From Symbiodinium natans (lineage: Eukaryota > Sar > Dinophyceae > Suessiales > Symbiodiniaceae): a stretch of DNA of 64,000 bases. Below the pieces are notes generated by a model. That model worked only from the letters and a program-made list of their open reading frames with translations. It made no database searches and was not told the DNA's origin. A program made the position numbers and the translations under genes. The DNA is taken from the NCBI GenBank assembly GCA_905221605.1, contig CAJNDS010002092.1, positions 624,059 through 688,058 of the forward strand, in the 5' to 3' direction. Every line of letters starts with the position of its first letter. Position 1 is the stretch's first letter. Positions 10,446 through 20,229 of this stretch are shown here, in pieces.

Positions 10446-11610
10446 TAAACCCCACATAAACTCTTTGAATCCTAAACCTGCTGGCCCGGCTTTCGATGAG
10501 AGCAATCCTAAAGCAGCAAGACTTCGCCGAACACCATCCGGTCTTGTTTCATGTCGAGCCCCTAGCCTCTGCTGTTCGGAACAGCTGACAATAGTCGCTT
10601 GCGACAACGAAGCGCATCAACAAAACAAGAACTTACCACACAAGTCAAAAATACTTGCCGACTGGAAAAATTGCCCAAAGTAGCTTCGCTGCGGAGTTAT
10701 GGTACTTGTTCGTGATGCTCTTTCCAAAGTAAAGCCTTACGAACACAAATTGACACAAAGGATACTTAAGTGAATTGAAGACATGAACACCAAAGAAACT
10801 TTTGAAACAAATCAAGAAACTGACGTTACAGCGGTTCAACAACAAGTTGTACGACGCCAACATAACCGTGTCTTTGATTTACCAAAACCTCCTTGGTCCA
10901 ATTTGGGCCTTCAAACACGCGTAGGGATTTTCGCTAGTCGACGACCTTTTAAGTTGCCGACTTTATACTGATTTTTGACCATTTGGGCTGCAAGCTGGGG
11001 CCAAAACATTTTGGGATTGTCGCTACCATGGCGGCCTTGGAAACTCCCCAAATCCGATCTAAGGCCAAAACATAGGGATTTTCGCGAAGTTTGTGGCCTT
11101 GGAAAACTCCCAAATGGCCAATTTCATCAAACCCTCAATCTAGACCCAAAACAGAGGACTTCGCTAGTTTGGCTGTCTTGAGTGTTTCAGTGCCTTTGAC
11201 CATTTGAGCCTTCGCAAACCCCTCAATCTTAGGTTTTCCCGAGCCCGAACCTTAACGCCGCAGCAGGACGGGGATCCGTATTTCAGGAATTGAGCGTACG
11301 TAGGAAAGTGATCTGAGCTTGTGCTGACATGGTTGATCCGAGTTAGTCGTGCAGCGAGTTCATTTTGGATCGAGCTTCGAGTTTTTGCATTCGCCTTTGC
11401 TTCCCTCGCTATCAGTATGGCTTACATCTACGAGGTCAGCGGAGTGTAGTCCAGTCCTATGGCGTTCGCGTTGCGTTTCCTTTCGGCCAGGTTATTCGCG
11501 CTGGCTCCATTCGAGTCCAAGGAGCTGCCGATCTTCTGGAGGAGTACCAGGATCGAGGCGATGTTTCCTTCTAGTTTTCGGTAGCGTTTGGAAAGTGCAT
11601 CTTGTCGGCA
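10446..11610. other. Unique sequence with degenerate ~100-bp direct repeats
   Basis: No telomere-like arrays. From about 10890 to 11230 a unit containing CCAAAACATAGGGATTTTCG and TGGCCTTGGAAAACTCCCAA recurs three to four times in decayed form. No coding assignment. Short frames (10783-10971 plus; 11428-11676 minus) are unrecognised. Confidence 0.45.
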
Positions 11611-11611
11611 G

Positions 11612-11713
11612 GCTCCGTCAACTACGGCGACGGCTACCATCTTGCTTCCAAGGCGCTCCCGGACCTCTACCGGCACCTGGCCCCGTACCTAGAGGACTGC
11701 TTGGTCGTGTTTG
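11612..11713 (+). CDS. Coding segment 1 of a compact broken gene
   Basis: AG|GC acceptor-like start, reading SVNYGDGYHLASKALPDLYR then HLAPYLEDCLVVF, with a G|GT donor-like end. It reads like genuine globular protein. The next segment starts only 37 bases later in a different frame, too close for a normal intron, so indels (pseudogene) are likely. Family not recognised. Confidence 0.45.
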
Positions 11714-11750
11714 GTTTAGGGCGAACGATCTCGAGTTCTTCTGCTGACAG

Positions 11751-11905
11751 GACGCACCGGTCATCACTTCGGACTCTTGCCTCTGTTACGCAGAGCACGG
11801 GTGGAAGGACTTCCGGGTCAGACCGCCTCATGTAGGGGTCTTCGACGAAGTCGCTCGTCAGGACCACAAGGGCAGCGTCGCAAAGACGATGCTGACCCCG
11901 CTCAG
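11751..11905 (+). pseudogene. Coding segment 2 of the same locus
   Basis: AG|GAC start, reading DAPVITSDSCLCYAEHGWKD then FRVRPPHVGVFDEVARQ and KGSVAKTMLTPLR, ending AG|GT. Long, unbiased amino-acid composition with no repeat. The frame is offset from segment 1. Shadow frames on the minus strand here should be ignored. Confidence 0.45.
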
Positions 11906-12012
11906 GTGGTGCCGTTCTGGGGCAAGGGCCTGGCCGGGATCGTGGAGGGCTTGAAGCAGGAGGGGTTGCGGCCAGCCGCGGGACGGTCGACATTGGTGGT
12001 CGTTTGCGCAGG
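11906..12012 (+). pseudogene. Coding segment 3 of the same locus
   Basis: A third frame directly abutting segment 2 reads VVPFWGKGLAGIVEGLKQEG then LRPAAGRSTLVVVCAG. Three protein-like frames in tandem within 400 bases suggest one ancestral coding sequence with frame-shifting indels, possibly a processed copy because it lacks telomere-filled introns. Confidence 0.4.
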
Positions 12013-12415
12013 CTGGAGTGGTGTTCCTTTTTTTGTTCGTGGGTTTGTTTAGTGACCGACGCCGTCAGGCAAGACGAGGGTGAGGGAAGGTTTCACGCAA
12101 AATAGTTTCTCCAGAGCATCTTCCTTCTTACTTGGACTGGAGAAAGGGGTTTCAAATGTGAGAATCTTTGAGGGAGTTGGGCTACAGTTATTCAAATCGG
12201 GCTTGGAAGCTTGGAGGCAGCCTCCAAAGTTTTTTAGTCACGGGACACGGCAAAGCGGCAAGCAAACCCTCCCAAAACTTCTAAACCATGTCGAAATATT
12301 TGAGCTTAGGAGTGGAGGGGGGGGGGGGGAATCAGCAAGCAAACCCAAAAAAGTTCAGTTTTGAGGTGAGGAATGGTTCCTGGGGCTTTTGGGGGGGGAA
12401 CATGCCGCTGCGCTG
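12013..12415. other. Non-coding, no gene recognised
   Basis: Unique sequence with G runs at 12315-12330 and 12392-12400. The 94-codon frame 12080-12364 has no domain. Confidence 0.4.
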
Positions 12416-12419
12416 GCGA

Positions 12420-12823
12420 GCCCTAAACCCTAAACCCTAAAGCCGAAAGCCTAAAGCCTAAACCCTAAACCCTAAACCCTAAACCCCAAACCCTAAACCC
12501 TGAACCCGAAACCCGAAAGCCTAATGCCTAAAGCCTAAAGCCTAAAGCCTAAGCCGTCCTAAACCTAAACCTTAAACCCTAAACCCCAAACTTTAAACCC
12601 TAAACTCAAACCCTAAACCCTAAACCCTAAACCCTAAACCCGAAACCCTAAACCCTAAACCCTAAACCCTAAACCCTAAACCCTAAACCCTAAACCCTAA
12701 ACCCTAAACCCTAAACCCTAAACCCTAAACCCTAAACCCTAAACCCTAAATCCTAAACCCGAAACCCGAAACCCGAAACCCGAAACCCTAAACCCCAAAC
12801 CCTAAACCCTAAACCCTAAACCC
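12420..12823. repeat. Large CCCTAAA array (~400 bp)
   Basis: C-strand array with internal blocks of GCCTAAA and CCCGAAA variants, and a homogeneous core at about 12603-12745. Confidence 0.95.
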
Positions 12824-12856
12824 TGGGAGCTAACCCGGTTTCTAGCCTTCCGGCAG

Positions 12857-12901
12857 GGCTTGGAAGAGGCCTGTAGTGCAGCTGTAGAACTTCAATCACT
12901 T
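12857..12901 (+). CDS. Candidate exon, product unknown
   Basis: AG|GGC start after the C array, reading GLEEACSAAVELQSL. The donor is ambiguous (several GC sites). Position between a C array and unique sequence fits the exon rule seen elsewhere. Confidence 0.3.
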
Positions 12902-13144
12902 TCGACTTTAGACTTTAAACCCTAAACCCGAACTCTCATAGTCATGGTCCCTTTCGCAGGACAGGGCCCGTCGCATTCTTGGGATATAGGGGTTTAGGAG
13001 TCAAGGTTAAGGACATTAGGCTGTAGATTTTCGGACTTCCGGTGTAGGGCTTGAGATTCAGGAGAGGGGCCTCCGGGGTTTTAGGCGTTTTAGTGGTTCA
13101 GGGGTATTGGGCTTCAAGGGCTTTTTCGCCACCAAGGAAGGAAG

Positions 13145-13193
13145 GTGCCAGCGTGGGACGACTGGGGCCTTGGAGACCGGCAGGCACCGCTGC
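13145..13193 (+). CDS. Candidate exon, product unknown
   Basis: AG|GTG start, phase 0, reading VPAWDDWGLGDRQAPL; GC donors occur at 13184 or 13194. A G array follows at 13225. Confidence 0.35.
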
Positions 13194-13224
13194 GCAGCGT
13201 GTGAGGGGGCTTCATGACTTATTT

Positions 13225-13350
13225 AGGAGTTTAGGAGTTTAGGAGTTTAGGGTTAGGGTATAGGGTATAGGGTTTAGGGTTTAGGGTTTCGGGTTTGGGG
13301 TTTGGGGTTTAGGGTTTAAGGTTTAGGGTTTAGGGTTTAGGGTGTAGGAA
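13225..13350. repeat. TTTAGGG array
   Basis: G-strand array beginning with AGGAGTTT units and becoming regular TTTAGGG. Confidence 0.9.
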
Positions 13351-13564
13351 GGGAGAAGGACTGAGATTCCAGCTTCCACCACTACGTCACTACGTGCCCA
13401 TCCTTAGGCCTTCGGCACCGTATTCCGAGAGCCACTAGAGCCCTTCGAGCCCTTTGGCATCAAGTAGCCGAATTTCAAACGTCTTCACAGGGTTATGTGG
13501 GCTTGCACCTCCAAGGGCAAAGCCGGAACTTTTCGACCCCCTAAGCCACCATCTTTACGGTTTT

Positions 13565-13680
13565 ACGGTTTAAACCCTAAACCCTAAACCCCAAACCCTA
13601 AACCTTAAACCCTAAACCCTAAACCCTAAAGGGTTTCAGGTTTAGGGTTTCGGGTTTCGGGTTTCGGGCTTAGGGCACGC
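13565..13680. repeat. Head-to-head CCCTAAA / TTTAGGG array
   Basis: C-strand units flip at about 13629 directly into G-strand TTTAGGG/TTTCGGG units, giving a self-complementary junction. Confidence 0.9.
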
Positions 13681-13834
13681 GCCCACATTCCCACAAGTTC
13701 GGCTCTCTCGGATTAGGAGGACTATGTAGGGGGGTGCAAGAGTTTAAGAGTTGAGGTTTCTTGTCTTCTTTTTTGTTGGGGGGGGGGGGGGGGAGTTCGG
13801 GATTTTTTTGGGGGTTCCCGCAGACAGCGGGCAG

Positions 13835-13908
13835 GTGCCCTGCCGCCTGGTGATCCGCGCCCTGGCCGGGCGCTGGATCCTCTGGAAGGCCATGCAGCAG
13901 CGTCAGGA
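13835..13908 (+). CDS. Candidate exon, product unknown
   Basis: AG|GTG start, phase 0, reading VPCRLVIRALAGRWILWKAM then QQRQ. GC donors are available at 13889 (phase 0) and 13909 (phase 2). Directly followed by a family-A MITE at 13921. Confidence 0.4.
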
Positions 13909-13919
13909 GCCCGAAAAGA

Positions 13920-14078
13920 TGTGGGGGTTTACGACAATAGGGGACCCCTAATATAGATCCCGAAACAGTAGGATTCCCTTAACTGTCTTTTTTCTTCAAA
14001 ATAGGGGGTACCCCTTTTATCTCCCAAATAGAATAGCATCCCTTTAAAAAAGGGACCCCCACAAAGGGTAACGTGGGG
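13920..14078. mobile_element. MITE family A, long copy
   Basis: Left end GTGGGGGTTTACGACAATAG; right part AGGGACCCCCACAAAGGGTA. The interior contains a second partial copy (CTTCAAAATAGGGGGTACCC). Confidence 0.7.
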
Positions 14079-14327
14079 TTATATGGGCTGTTCTCGACAT
14101 CATGGTCCCTTCAACAGTGCAAGCCCTTATGCTCAGGGATTTGGAGATCCGGCCAGTTCTGAAGCCTGCAAGAAACCCGACCCCCACCCTAAGCCCTTGT
14201 CCAAGAAGGCTGTTTATCATCCCTAACTCCTTAAATCCCGTAGTTTAGGGTCTAGGGTTTGGAGTTTAGGGTAACGTTACGCCCTAAATGCTGCCAAAGG
14301 CCCCACCAGAAAGCCCTGGGGCGGGAG

Positions 14328-14387
14328 GAAAGCTGGATCCTGGCGGACGGAGACGACAGCCACCTCTTCAATGCGTCCCCTGCTGAG
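14328..14387 (+). CDS. Candidate exon, product unknown
   Basis: AG|GAA start, phase 0, reading ESWILADGDDSHLFNASPAE. Possible GC (14382) or GA (14388) donors. If the 13835 exon ends at 13888 the two join in phase 0. No family recognised. Confidence 0.4.
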
Positions 14388-14569
14388 GATTAGGGTCTTT
14401 ACCAGTACCATAAACCCCGAAACTCCAAAACCCTAAACCCTACTTCCTGAACACTAGAAGGCCGAGGGCTTAGGGTTGAAGCCTTCTTGGGGAGGGACGA
14501 ACAATGAAGCCTTGGGTCCACCATGCAAACAGCCACGCCATGCGTTGCATGCTAGGACCCGGAGTAGGC

Positions 14570-14665
14570 CCTGATTTCCTTTTTTTTAGGGTTGGGGTTC
14601 CCTTGTAATCCCCTTAAAGCCAAAAAGGGTACCCTTTTTATTCCTAGGCTACTCCTAGGTCTAGT
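14570..14665. mobile_element. MITE family B-like element
   Basis: TTCCCTTGTAATCCCCTTAA and CCAAAAAGGGTACCCTTTTT followed by CCTAGG are shared with family-B-like copies at 24820, 27430 and 41885. Confidence 0.6.
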
Positions 14666-14759
14666 GTATGAAGCAACTCAAAACGGCATGAAGCCACCCA
14701 AGTCAACTTAACCATACATTGCACAACAAGCAGCAGTGAGCTAGGGTCGTTTAGGGTTT

Positions 14760-14865
14760 GCCGTAAGCCCTAAGCCCTAAGCTAAAGCCCCCCCCAAACC
14801 CTAAACCCCAAACCCTAAACCCTAAACGCGAAACCCGAAACCCGAAACCCGAAACCCTAAGTTTT
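14760..14865. repeat. CCCTAAA/CCCGAAA array
   Basis: C-strand array with a CCCGAAA block at its right end. Confidence 0.9.
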
Positions 14866-15106
14866 CGCACCTGGGGCTCGCGATCTAGCACCAAGGGTTG
14901 ATGGGTTGTTAAGGACACCGCCTATCGGGGCTCTGGGGTGTAGGATTTCCGCGTCATGGTTTCGAAGAGCCCTAAACCCTAAAACCTAAACCAAACCCTA
15001 AACCCCAGGCCTTTCGAGCTTCCCAAAACCCGAAACCCTAAGCCCGAAGCCCTAAAGACCCTGAACCCTACCCCACCCTAAACTTGAAATCCTAGGTTCC
15101 GGGGCA

Positions 15107-15185
15107 ACCTAGCTCTTCGTAGGGAATGAGGGAATTAGTCACCTTATCTCCCTATCAGAAGCCTTTTAAGGGATCAAATAGGGGT
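15107..15185. mobile_element. MITE family D, left part
   Basis: CTCTTCGTAGGGAATGAGGG followed by CCTTATC and CCTTTTAAGGGATCAAATAG; the right end has been replaced by a TTTAGGG unit. Confidence 0.65.
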
Positions 15186-15221
15186 TTAGGGTTTCGGGTT
15201 TAGTGGAACCAGTACGTCTAG

Positions 15222-15296
15222 GTTCATGAGGGCCATGGACTTCTACAACGTCGACGCCCTGGAGCCCGAGGAAAGCTTCCCCAATTTGCTGCTCGG
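15222..15296 (+). CDS. Candidate exon, product unknown
   Basis: AG|G start, phase 2, reading FMRAMDFYNVDALEPEESFP then NLLLG, ending GG|GT (phase 2). A second acceptor nine bases further on keeps the same frame. The exon at 16589 enters in phase 2 and joins cleanly. Confidence 0.5.
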
Positions 15297-15899
15297 GTGT
15301 AGGAATGGTGTGCTGTTTGGCCCTGTAAGACCCTGTGAGACCCTAAGAGCCTAATCCCATCCCCCTTGTATTAAACGTACCCCCAATAATAAAAACACTT
15401 TCCGGAAAATCCTGCCCAAACCGACCCCGCCTCTTCAACCCTGTTCCGAATTAGGGGGGGGGGGGTTTCAGGGTTCCCAAAACCCTCAAGCCAACCAACA
15501 TCCTGAAGCTCTCTTCCCTGCCTTCCCTCCCAGCCCATTTCTGAAACCCTCGAAACCCTGAACCCTAGGCCCTATAAACACTTTGGACCCCAAACATGAC
15601 ATTTGGATAAAGACACCCCCCTATGGTTCAAAAAACACATCTCGAGTTTCTATGGGGAGAAGGGGGGGTGGGCCCCCCGTTTATGATTAGGGGGATGGGA
15701 TTACGACCCTACGGCCCTAAGACCATAAGACCCGAAGACCCGAAGACCCGAAGACCCTAAGCCCCTGAGGCTTAGGGTTTAAGCTGAAATCCCCAGAAAA
15801 CGGGTTCGGGGCTTCAGGTTTTCGCGAGCGGCGACTGGATCCGAGTTGTGGGTTTTGGGCTCAGGGTGCAGTGGGCTTTTCGGAGTGGTGGGATACCCT

Positions 15900-15968
15900 G
15901 AGCCCTAAACCCCCTAAACCTTGAACCCGAAACCCAAAACCCGAAGCCTAAACCCTAAACCCTAAACC
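15900..15968. repeat. CCCTAAA/CCCGAAA array
   Basis: Short degenerate C-strand array. Confidence 0.9.
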
Positions 15969-16450
15969 CATGGCTGCCTCTGTTACTTTAGCAGGATTTA
16001 GTTCGGCTTCGGGCGGTGTTCTTGCCGTTCCTAATCCCCAAATTCGCCTAGCCCCTTCGGGTACGCGTTTGGGGTTTGGGATTAAGGGTTTAGGGGTTCC
16101 GAGGTGGCACTGCGCGAAGGAAGCTGATTCCCTATATGTCAAGAAATGTATGCGTGCGCAAACGATTTATTACTACGCAACAAGTTCAGGCCAAAGGAAG
16201 CAAATATGAGTGTATTCGTATTAAACGATTCGCTGCAACAAATATAAATGAGTATTCTGAAGGAAATGACAAAGAGTTTTCATTATCCATTTTTCAAAAA
16301 ACTGTTTCAGTCATTCTCATTATGCAAACCTAATGGTGCTTTTACTATCACAGAATTTCGAGGACAAAATTTTGTTCAAGAAGTGAACAAAATAGAACAG
16401 AACTTTTTTGGGGGTTACTGTAGTATACTTATAAAGGGACCATAAGGGGA
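15969..16450. other. AT-richer unique stretch
   Basis: About 16100-16440 is AT-rich and free of telomere-like units. Three overlapping short frames (15970-16209, 16136-16333, 16248-16445) lack domains and are not called. Confidence 0.4.
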
Positions 16451-16453
16451 GTA

Positions 16454-16543
16454 CCCTAAGCCCTAAGCCCTAAACCCTGAACCCTGAACCCTAAACCCTA
16501 AACCCTAAACCCTAAACCCTAAACCCTAAACCCTAAACCCTTA
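16454..16543. repeat. CCCTAAA array upstream of an exon
   Basis: C-strand array ending 46 bases before the exon at 16589. Confidence 0.95.
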
Positions 16544-16588
16544 CGAAGTTTAGTAGCCCGCACCTCGTCGCACTTCACGGTCTCCGAG

Positions 16589-16658
16589 GCGACTCCTCTA
16601 CGCCCACGCGCGCACCTCCATGGGCTTCTTCCCGCCTTTCTCGCTTCGGAGAGCCTTG
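16589..16658 (+). CDS. Candidate exon, product unknown
   Basis: AG|G start, phase 2, reading RLLYAHARTSMGFFPPFSLR then RAL, ending at a GC donor (16659) in phase 0. Joins the 15222-15296 exon in frame (NLLLG|RLLYA). Confidence 0.5.
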
Positions 16659-16662
16659 GCGC

Positions 16663-17036
16663 CCAAAACCCAAAACCCAAAACCCAAAACCCTAAACCCT
16701 AAACCCTAAACCCAAAACCCAAAACCCAAAACCCAAAACCCTAAACCCTAAACCCTAACATCCCCAACTCCTGAGCCAAACCTCAGGCGTCAGAAAAAGG
16801 TTTATATTGGAGGGTTTAGGATTCAGGGTTTCTTGTGTAGGGCCGGTCTCTCAAACTCTAAACCCAATAGACGCCTAGAACCCCTAAGACCCTAGAACCT
16901 TGAAGCCTTATGCCCTCAAAGCCCTCAGCCCTAAGCCCTAAGCCCTAAGCCCTAAGCCCTAAGCCCTAAGCCCTAAGCCCTAAACCCCTAAGCCCTAAGC
17001 CCTAAACCCTAAACCCTAGACCCTAAACCCTAACCG
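16663..17036. repeat. CCCAAAA and CCCTAAG arrays
   Basis: CCCAAAA/CCCTAAA mixture at 16663-16760, unique sequence, then a CCCTAAG block at 16918-17036, ending in a poly-C run. Confidence 0.9.
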
Positions 17037-17061
17037 CCCCCCCCCCCCCCCCCCGCCCCAG

Positions 17062-17131
17062 GCGTCCACGTGCACCTGCCTTGGGCCGAGCGCACGTCGA
17101 GGCCGAAGAGGGCGGCCCTGGTCTCACCGAA
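17062..17131 (+). CDS. Candidate exon, product unknown
   Basis: AG|GC start; phase 1 reads VHVHLPWAERTSRPKRAALV then SPK with a GC donor at 17132. The exon at 16589 leaves in phase 0, so this frame would need another exon between, or the reading is wrong. Confidence 0.35.
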
Positions 17132-17154
17132 GGCCGGCAGTTGAAGGTTAAGGA

Positions 17155-17432
17155 TGTAGGGTTTAGGGTTTAGGGTTGAGGGTTGAGGGTTGAGGGTTTA
17201 GGACTAGGGTTTCGGGTTTAGGGTTTAGGGTTTGGGGCTTACTACGGTGCTTTAGCATAAATAGGCTTTAATAACCCCAAACCCCAAACCCCAAACCCCA
17301 AGCCCCAGACCCCAGGCCCCAAACCCCAAACCCCAAACCCCAAACCCCGAACCCTAAACCCCAAACCCTAAACCCTAAACCCCACGCCCCAAACCCCAAA
17401 CCCCAAACCCCCAACCCCTAACCCCAAACCCG
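17155..17432. repeat. TTTAGGG then CCCCAAA arrays
   Basis: G-strand units (17155-17242, including TTGAGGG) followed by a C-strand CCCCAAA block (17272-17432). Confidence 0.9.
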
Positions 17433-17486
17433 AAGCCTCACAGTCTCTAGAGGAGTTGGCATCCTCTAATCCCAGCTAGACCGGGT

Positions 17487-17935
17487 CTAGGGTTTAGGGT
17501 TTAGGAGGTTTAGGAGGTTTAGGAGGTTTCGGAGGTTTGGGAGGTTTAGGAGGTTTAGGCGGTTGAGGAGGTTTGGGAGGTTTAGGAGGTTTAGGAGGCT
17601 TAGGAGTCTTAGGAGGTTTAGGAGGTTTGGGAGGTTTGGGAGGTTTAGGAGGTTTAGGAGGTTTGGGAGGTTTAGGAGTTCAGGAGGTTTGGGATGAGGA
17701 GTTTCAGGAGGCTTAGGAGGTGTAGGAGGTTTGGGAGGTTTAGGAGGTTTGGGAGGTTTGGGAGGTTCAGGAGGTTTATAGGAGGTTTAGGAGGTTCAGG
17801 AGGTTTAGGAGGTTTAGGAGGTTTAGGAGGCTTAGGAGTAGGAAGTTCAGCAGGTTCAGGAGGTTCAGGAGGTTTAGGGTTTGGTTTAGGGTTCAGGGTT
17901 TAGGGTGTAGGGTTTAGGGTTTAGGGGGTGGAGGG
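17487..17935. repeat. GGAGGTTTA minisatellite (9-mer)
   Basis: About 40 copies of a 9-base variant, GGAGGTTTA/GGAGGTTTG, of the telomere-like unit, with plain TTTAGGG at both ends. The glycine/leucine/arginine-rich frame 17694-17903 is a by-product. Confidence 0.95.
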
Positions 17936-18024
17936 GTGGGGCTGCCCTAAACCCTGAACCCTAGAAGGGGTGTCCATCTTCGGCCTGAGATACTAAGAAG
18001 CATAACGTAAACTTATGACATCCC

Positions 18025-18085
18025 ATACCAGGATGGGCTACTAGGCCTTATAATCCCCATAATCAACCCTGTAAAGGGCCTGGTA
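18025..18085. mobile_element. MITE family E, copy 1
   Basis: CCAGGATGGGCTACTAGGCC to TGTAAAGGGCCTGGTA; matches the longer copy at 43896. Confidence 0.65.
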
Positions 18086-18459
18086 CACATCCAAAAAAAC
18101 CCTGAGCCAAGAAGCCGGCGAGGGATTGGAATGCTGGCTTTCCCCAGACCCCGTCGTCATCTGAATGCAAAGAGACACAAAGCTCACAAATGTGTAGCAA
18201 AAGCACACAAGCAACATTAACAAAGAGTTCGGACATACACGAATGTGTCCAGTGAGAGAGAGAGAGAGAGATACAAAAAAAGGGAGGGAGAGAGAGAGGC
18301 CGGGGGGGGGGGCATTAGCTAGCTTGCTTGGACATTGGACGAAAGATTTGTGTAATCTTCGGCTCTGGGGTGTCAGGGTGGTGATGGAAGCCCGGCTGCG
18401 CAGTTTCGGATTGAGGTTAGGGGTTTAGGGGTTTATGAAGCGGTCGTCGGACGATCCAG
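18086..18459. other. Non-coding stretch
   Basis: Unique sequence with a GA microsatellite (18256-18300). No gene recognised on either strand. Confidence 0.45.
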
Positions 18460-18672
18460 GCCGGTTTAGGGTTTAGGGTTAGGGTTTAGGATTTAGGGTT
18501 TGGGGCTTAGGGTTTAGGGGTTCAGGGGTTTAGGGGTTTAGGGGTTGAGGGGTTTAGGGGTTTAGGGGTTTAGGGGTTTAGGGGTTTAGGGGTTTAGGGG
18601 TTTAGCGGTTTAGGGGTTTAGGGGTTTGGGGGTTTTGGGCTTTGGGGTTTGGGGTTTGGGGTTTGGGGCTAC
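18460..18672. repeat. TTTAGGGG array
   Basis: Mostly eight-base TTTAGGGG units, ending in GGGGTTT seven-mers: a change of register and G number within one array. Confidence 0.95.
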
Positions 18673-18685
18673 GGGTTCTAGGGTT

Positions 18686-18775
18686 CAGAGTCCGCCAGTT
18701 CGTCACCGATGCCAGCAACGTCCTGGAAGCCCGGGGCGAGTTCCACATCGCTTCCTGTCTCATAGTCCAACAGCG
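18686..18775. CDS. Possible exon, strand ambiguous
   Basis: Between a G array and a C array. Plus reads VRQFVTDASNVLEARGEFHI; minus reads DVELAPGFQDVAGIGDELAD. Both look protein-like. By the array-orientation rule (C before, G after an exon) the minus strand is favoured. Confidence 0.25.
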
Positions 18776-18776
18776 A

Positions 18777-18910
18777 AAACCCCAAACCCCAAACCCTAAA
18801 CCCTAAACCCCAAACCCTAAACCCTAAACCCAAAACCCCAAACCCTAAACCCTGAACCACTAAGCTTCAGGTTTTTGGGGTTTAGGGTTTAGGGCTTCAG
18901 GGTTTTCATG
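18777..18910. repeat. CCCTAAA then TTTAGGG
   Basis: C-strand array (18777-18856) followed by a short G-strand array (18869-18905), an inverted arrangement. Confidence 0.9.
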
Positions 18911-19047
18911 GACCAAGGCTTCGGCACTACGAATCAGGCGACCCCATTTCCCGAAACCCCTCGAAAATCCCCAGGGCCAGGCTCTAAAGCCACAAGCCCC
19001 CTACGTAACTCCCAAACTCCCAAACTCCCAAACCCAAAACTCCAAGT

Positions 19048-19140
19048 CCCTACACCCTAAACCCTACACCCTAACCCTAAACTCTAAACCCTAAACCCTA
19101 AGCCCTAAACCCGAAACGCTAAACTCTAAACCCTTAACCC
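19048..19140. repeat. CCCTAAA/CTCTAAA array
   Basis: Degenerate C-strand array. Confidence 0.9.
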
Positions 19141-19214
19141 TCGCGATGCCCTATTGAGGTTGCCAGGGTTGCCAGGGCCCAATGTTCAGTCCAAAGCAGC
19201 CCCTGAGACAAATC

Positions 19215-19535
19215 CGGGTTTGGGGTTTAGGGTTAGGAGATAGGTTTCGGGTTTAAAGTTTAGGGTTTAGGGTTAGGAGTTTAGGGTTTGGGGTTTAGGG
19301 TTAGGGGGTTTGCGTTAGGGGTTTAGGGTTAGGGTGAGGGTTAGGGTTTAGGGTTAGGGCGGTTAGGGTACGCGGTTTATGGGTTTAGGGTTAGGGGTGT
19401 AGGGTTTAGGGGGTTCGGGTTTCGTGCCTCGCAGTTTAGGGACTTAGGGTGTAGGGGTTTAGAGGCTTGAGGTTTAGGAGTTGGAGGTTGAGGGCTTGGG
19501 GTTTAGGATTTAGTTTCGGGCTTTGTGTTTACGGG
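19215..19535. repeat. Highly degenerate TTTAGGG array
   Basis: About 320 bp of decayed G-strand units with frequent six-base TTAGGG and changes of spacing; apparently an old array. Confidence 0.85.
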
Positions 19536-19583
19536 TTTTTATAGGGCTTGGGGGGCAGACGTAGGGTTTAGGGTTTTCCAGGA

Positions 19584-19828
19584 ACCCTAAACCCAAAACC
19601 CAAAACCCTAAACCCTAAAGCCTAAAGCCTAAACCCTAAAATTAAGACTCGTACCTCCCGAACATCCTCCCAAGAGGGCCCCATATACTACCTTAAGGAT
19701 CTTTAGACCGGGTCCCCGAAACCAATCATACAACCTTAAGGGTCCAAGGTGCCCCAAACCCCTAAACACCTAAACCCTAAACCCTAAACCCTAAACCCTA
19801 AACCCTAAACCCTAAACCCTAAACCCCT
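19584..19828. repeat. Two CCCTAAA arrays
   Basis: C-strand arrays at 19584-19640 and 19752-19828, separated by about 110 bases of unique sequence. Confidence 0.9.
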
Positions 19829-19845
19829 AGAGGTTTAGGGTTCGG

Positions 19846-19914
19846 GCCGTGTCCTACTGCACAAACTGGGCGTGGCGCAGGGCCCAAGAACTTTTGTCTG
19901 GTCAGCATGATCGT
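19846..19914 (+). CDS. Possible PPR-like exon
   Basis: Reads VSYCTNWAWRRAQELL, similar to the VTYN and W.RAL.LL anchors of a PPR unit but compressed. No confident splice sites. Confidence 0.25.
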
Positions 19915-19944
19915 CTTGTCAGCAAGAGATCCACCACTGCATAC

Positions 19945-19951
19945 ATATGTA

Positions 19952-19993
<42 letters not shown>

Positions 19994-20030
19994 ATATATA
20001 TATATATATACATGTATATGCTACCCCCCC
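19945..20030. repeat. TATC and TA microsatellites
   Basis: About 11 TATC units followed by an (AT) run and a poly-C tract. Confidence 0.95.
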
Positions 20031-20229
20031 CCCCAAGACCAAGAACCCACCGTAAGCGCAGTGTAAGGGGGAGGGCCGTTTCCCGAAGGCTGCGGCATAA
20101 AAAAAACAGAGTGAGAAAGTTGATTTGGACCCTCCGCGCTGCGGTCGCATGCAGAAATTCACCAAGCTTGCATCTTAGGGTTTAGGGTTTAGGGTTTAGG
20201 GTTTTGAACACCAAGACAAGCCGTCTGTA

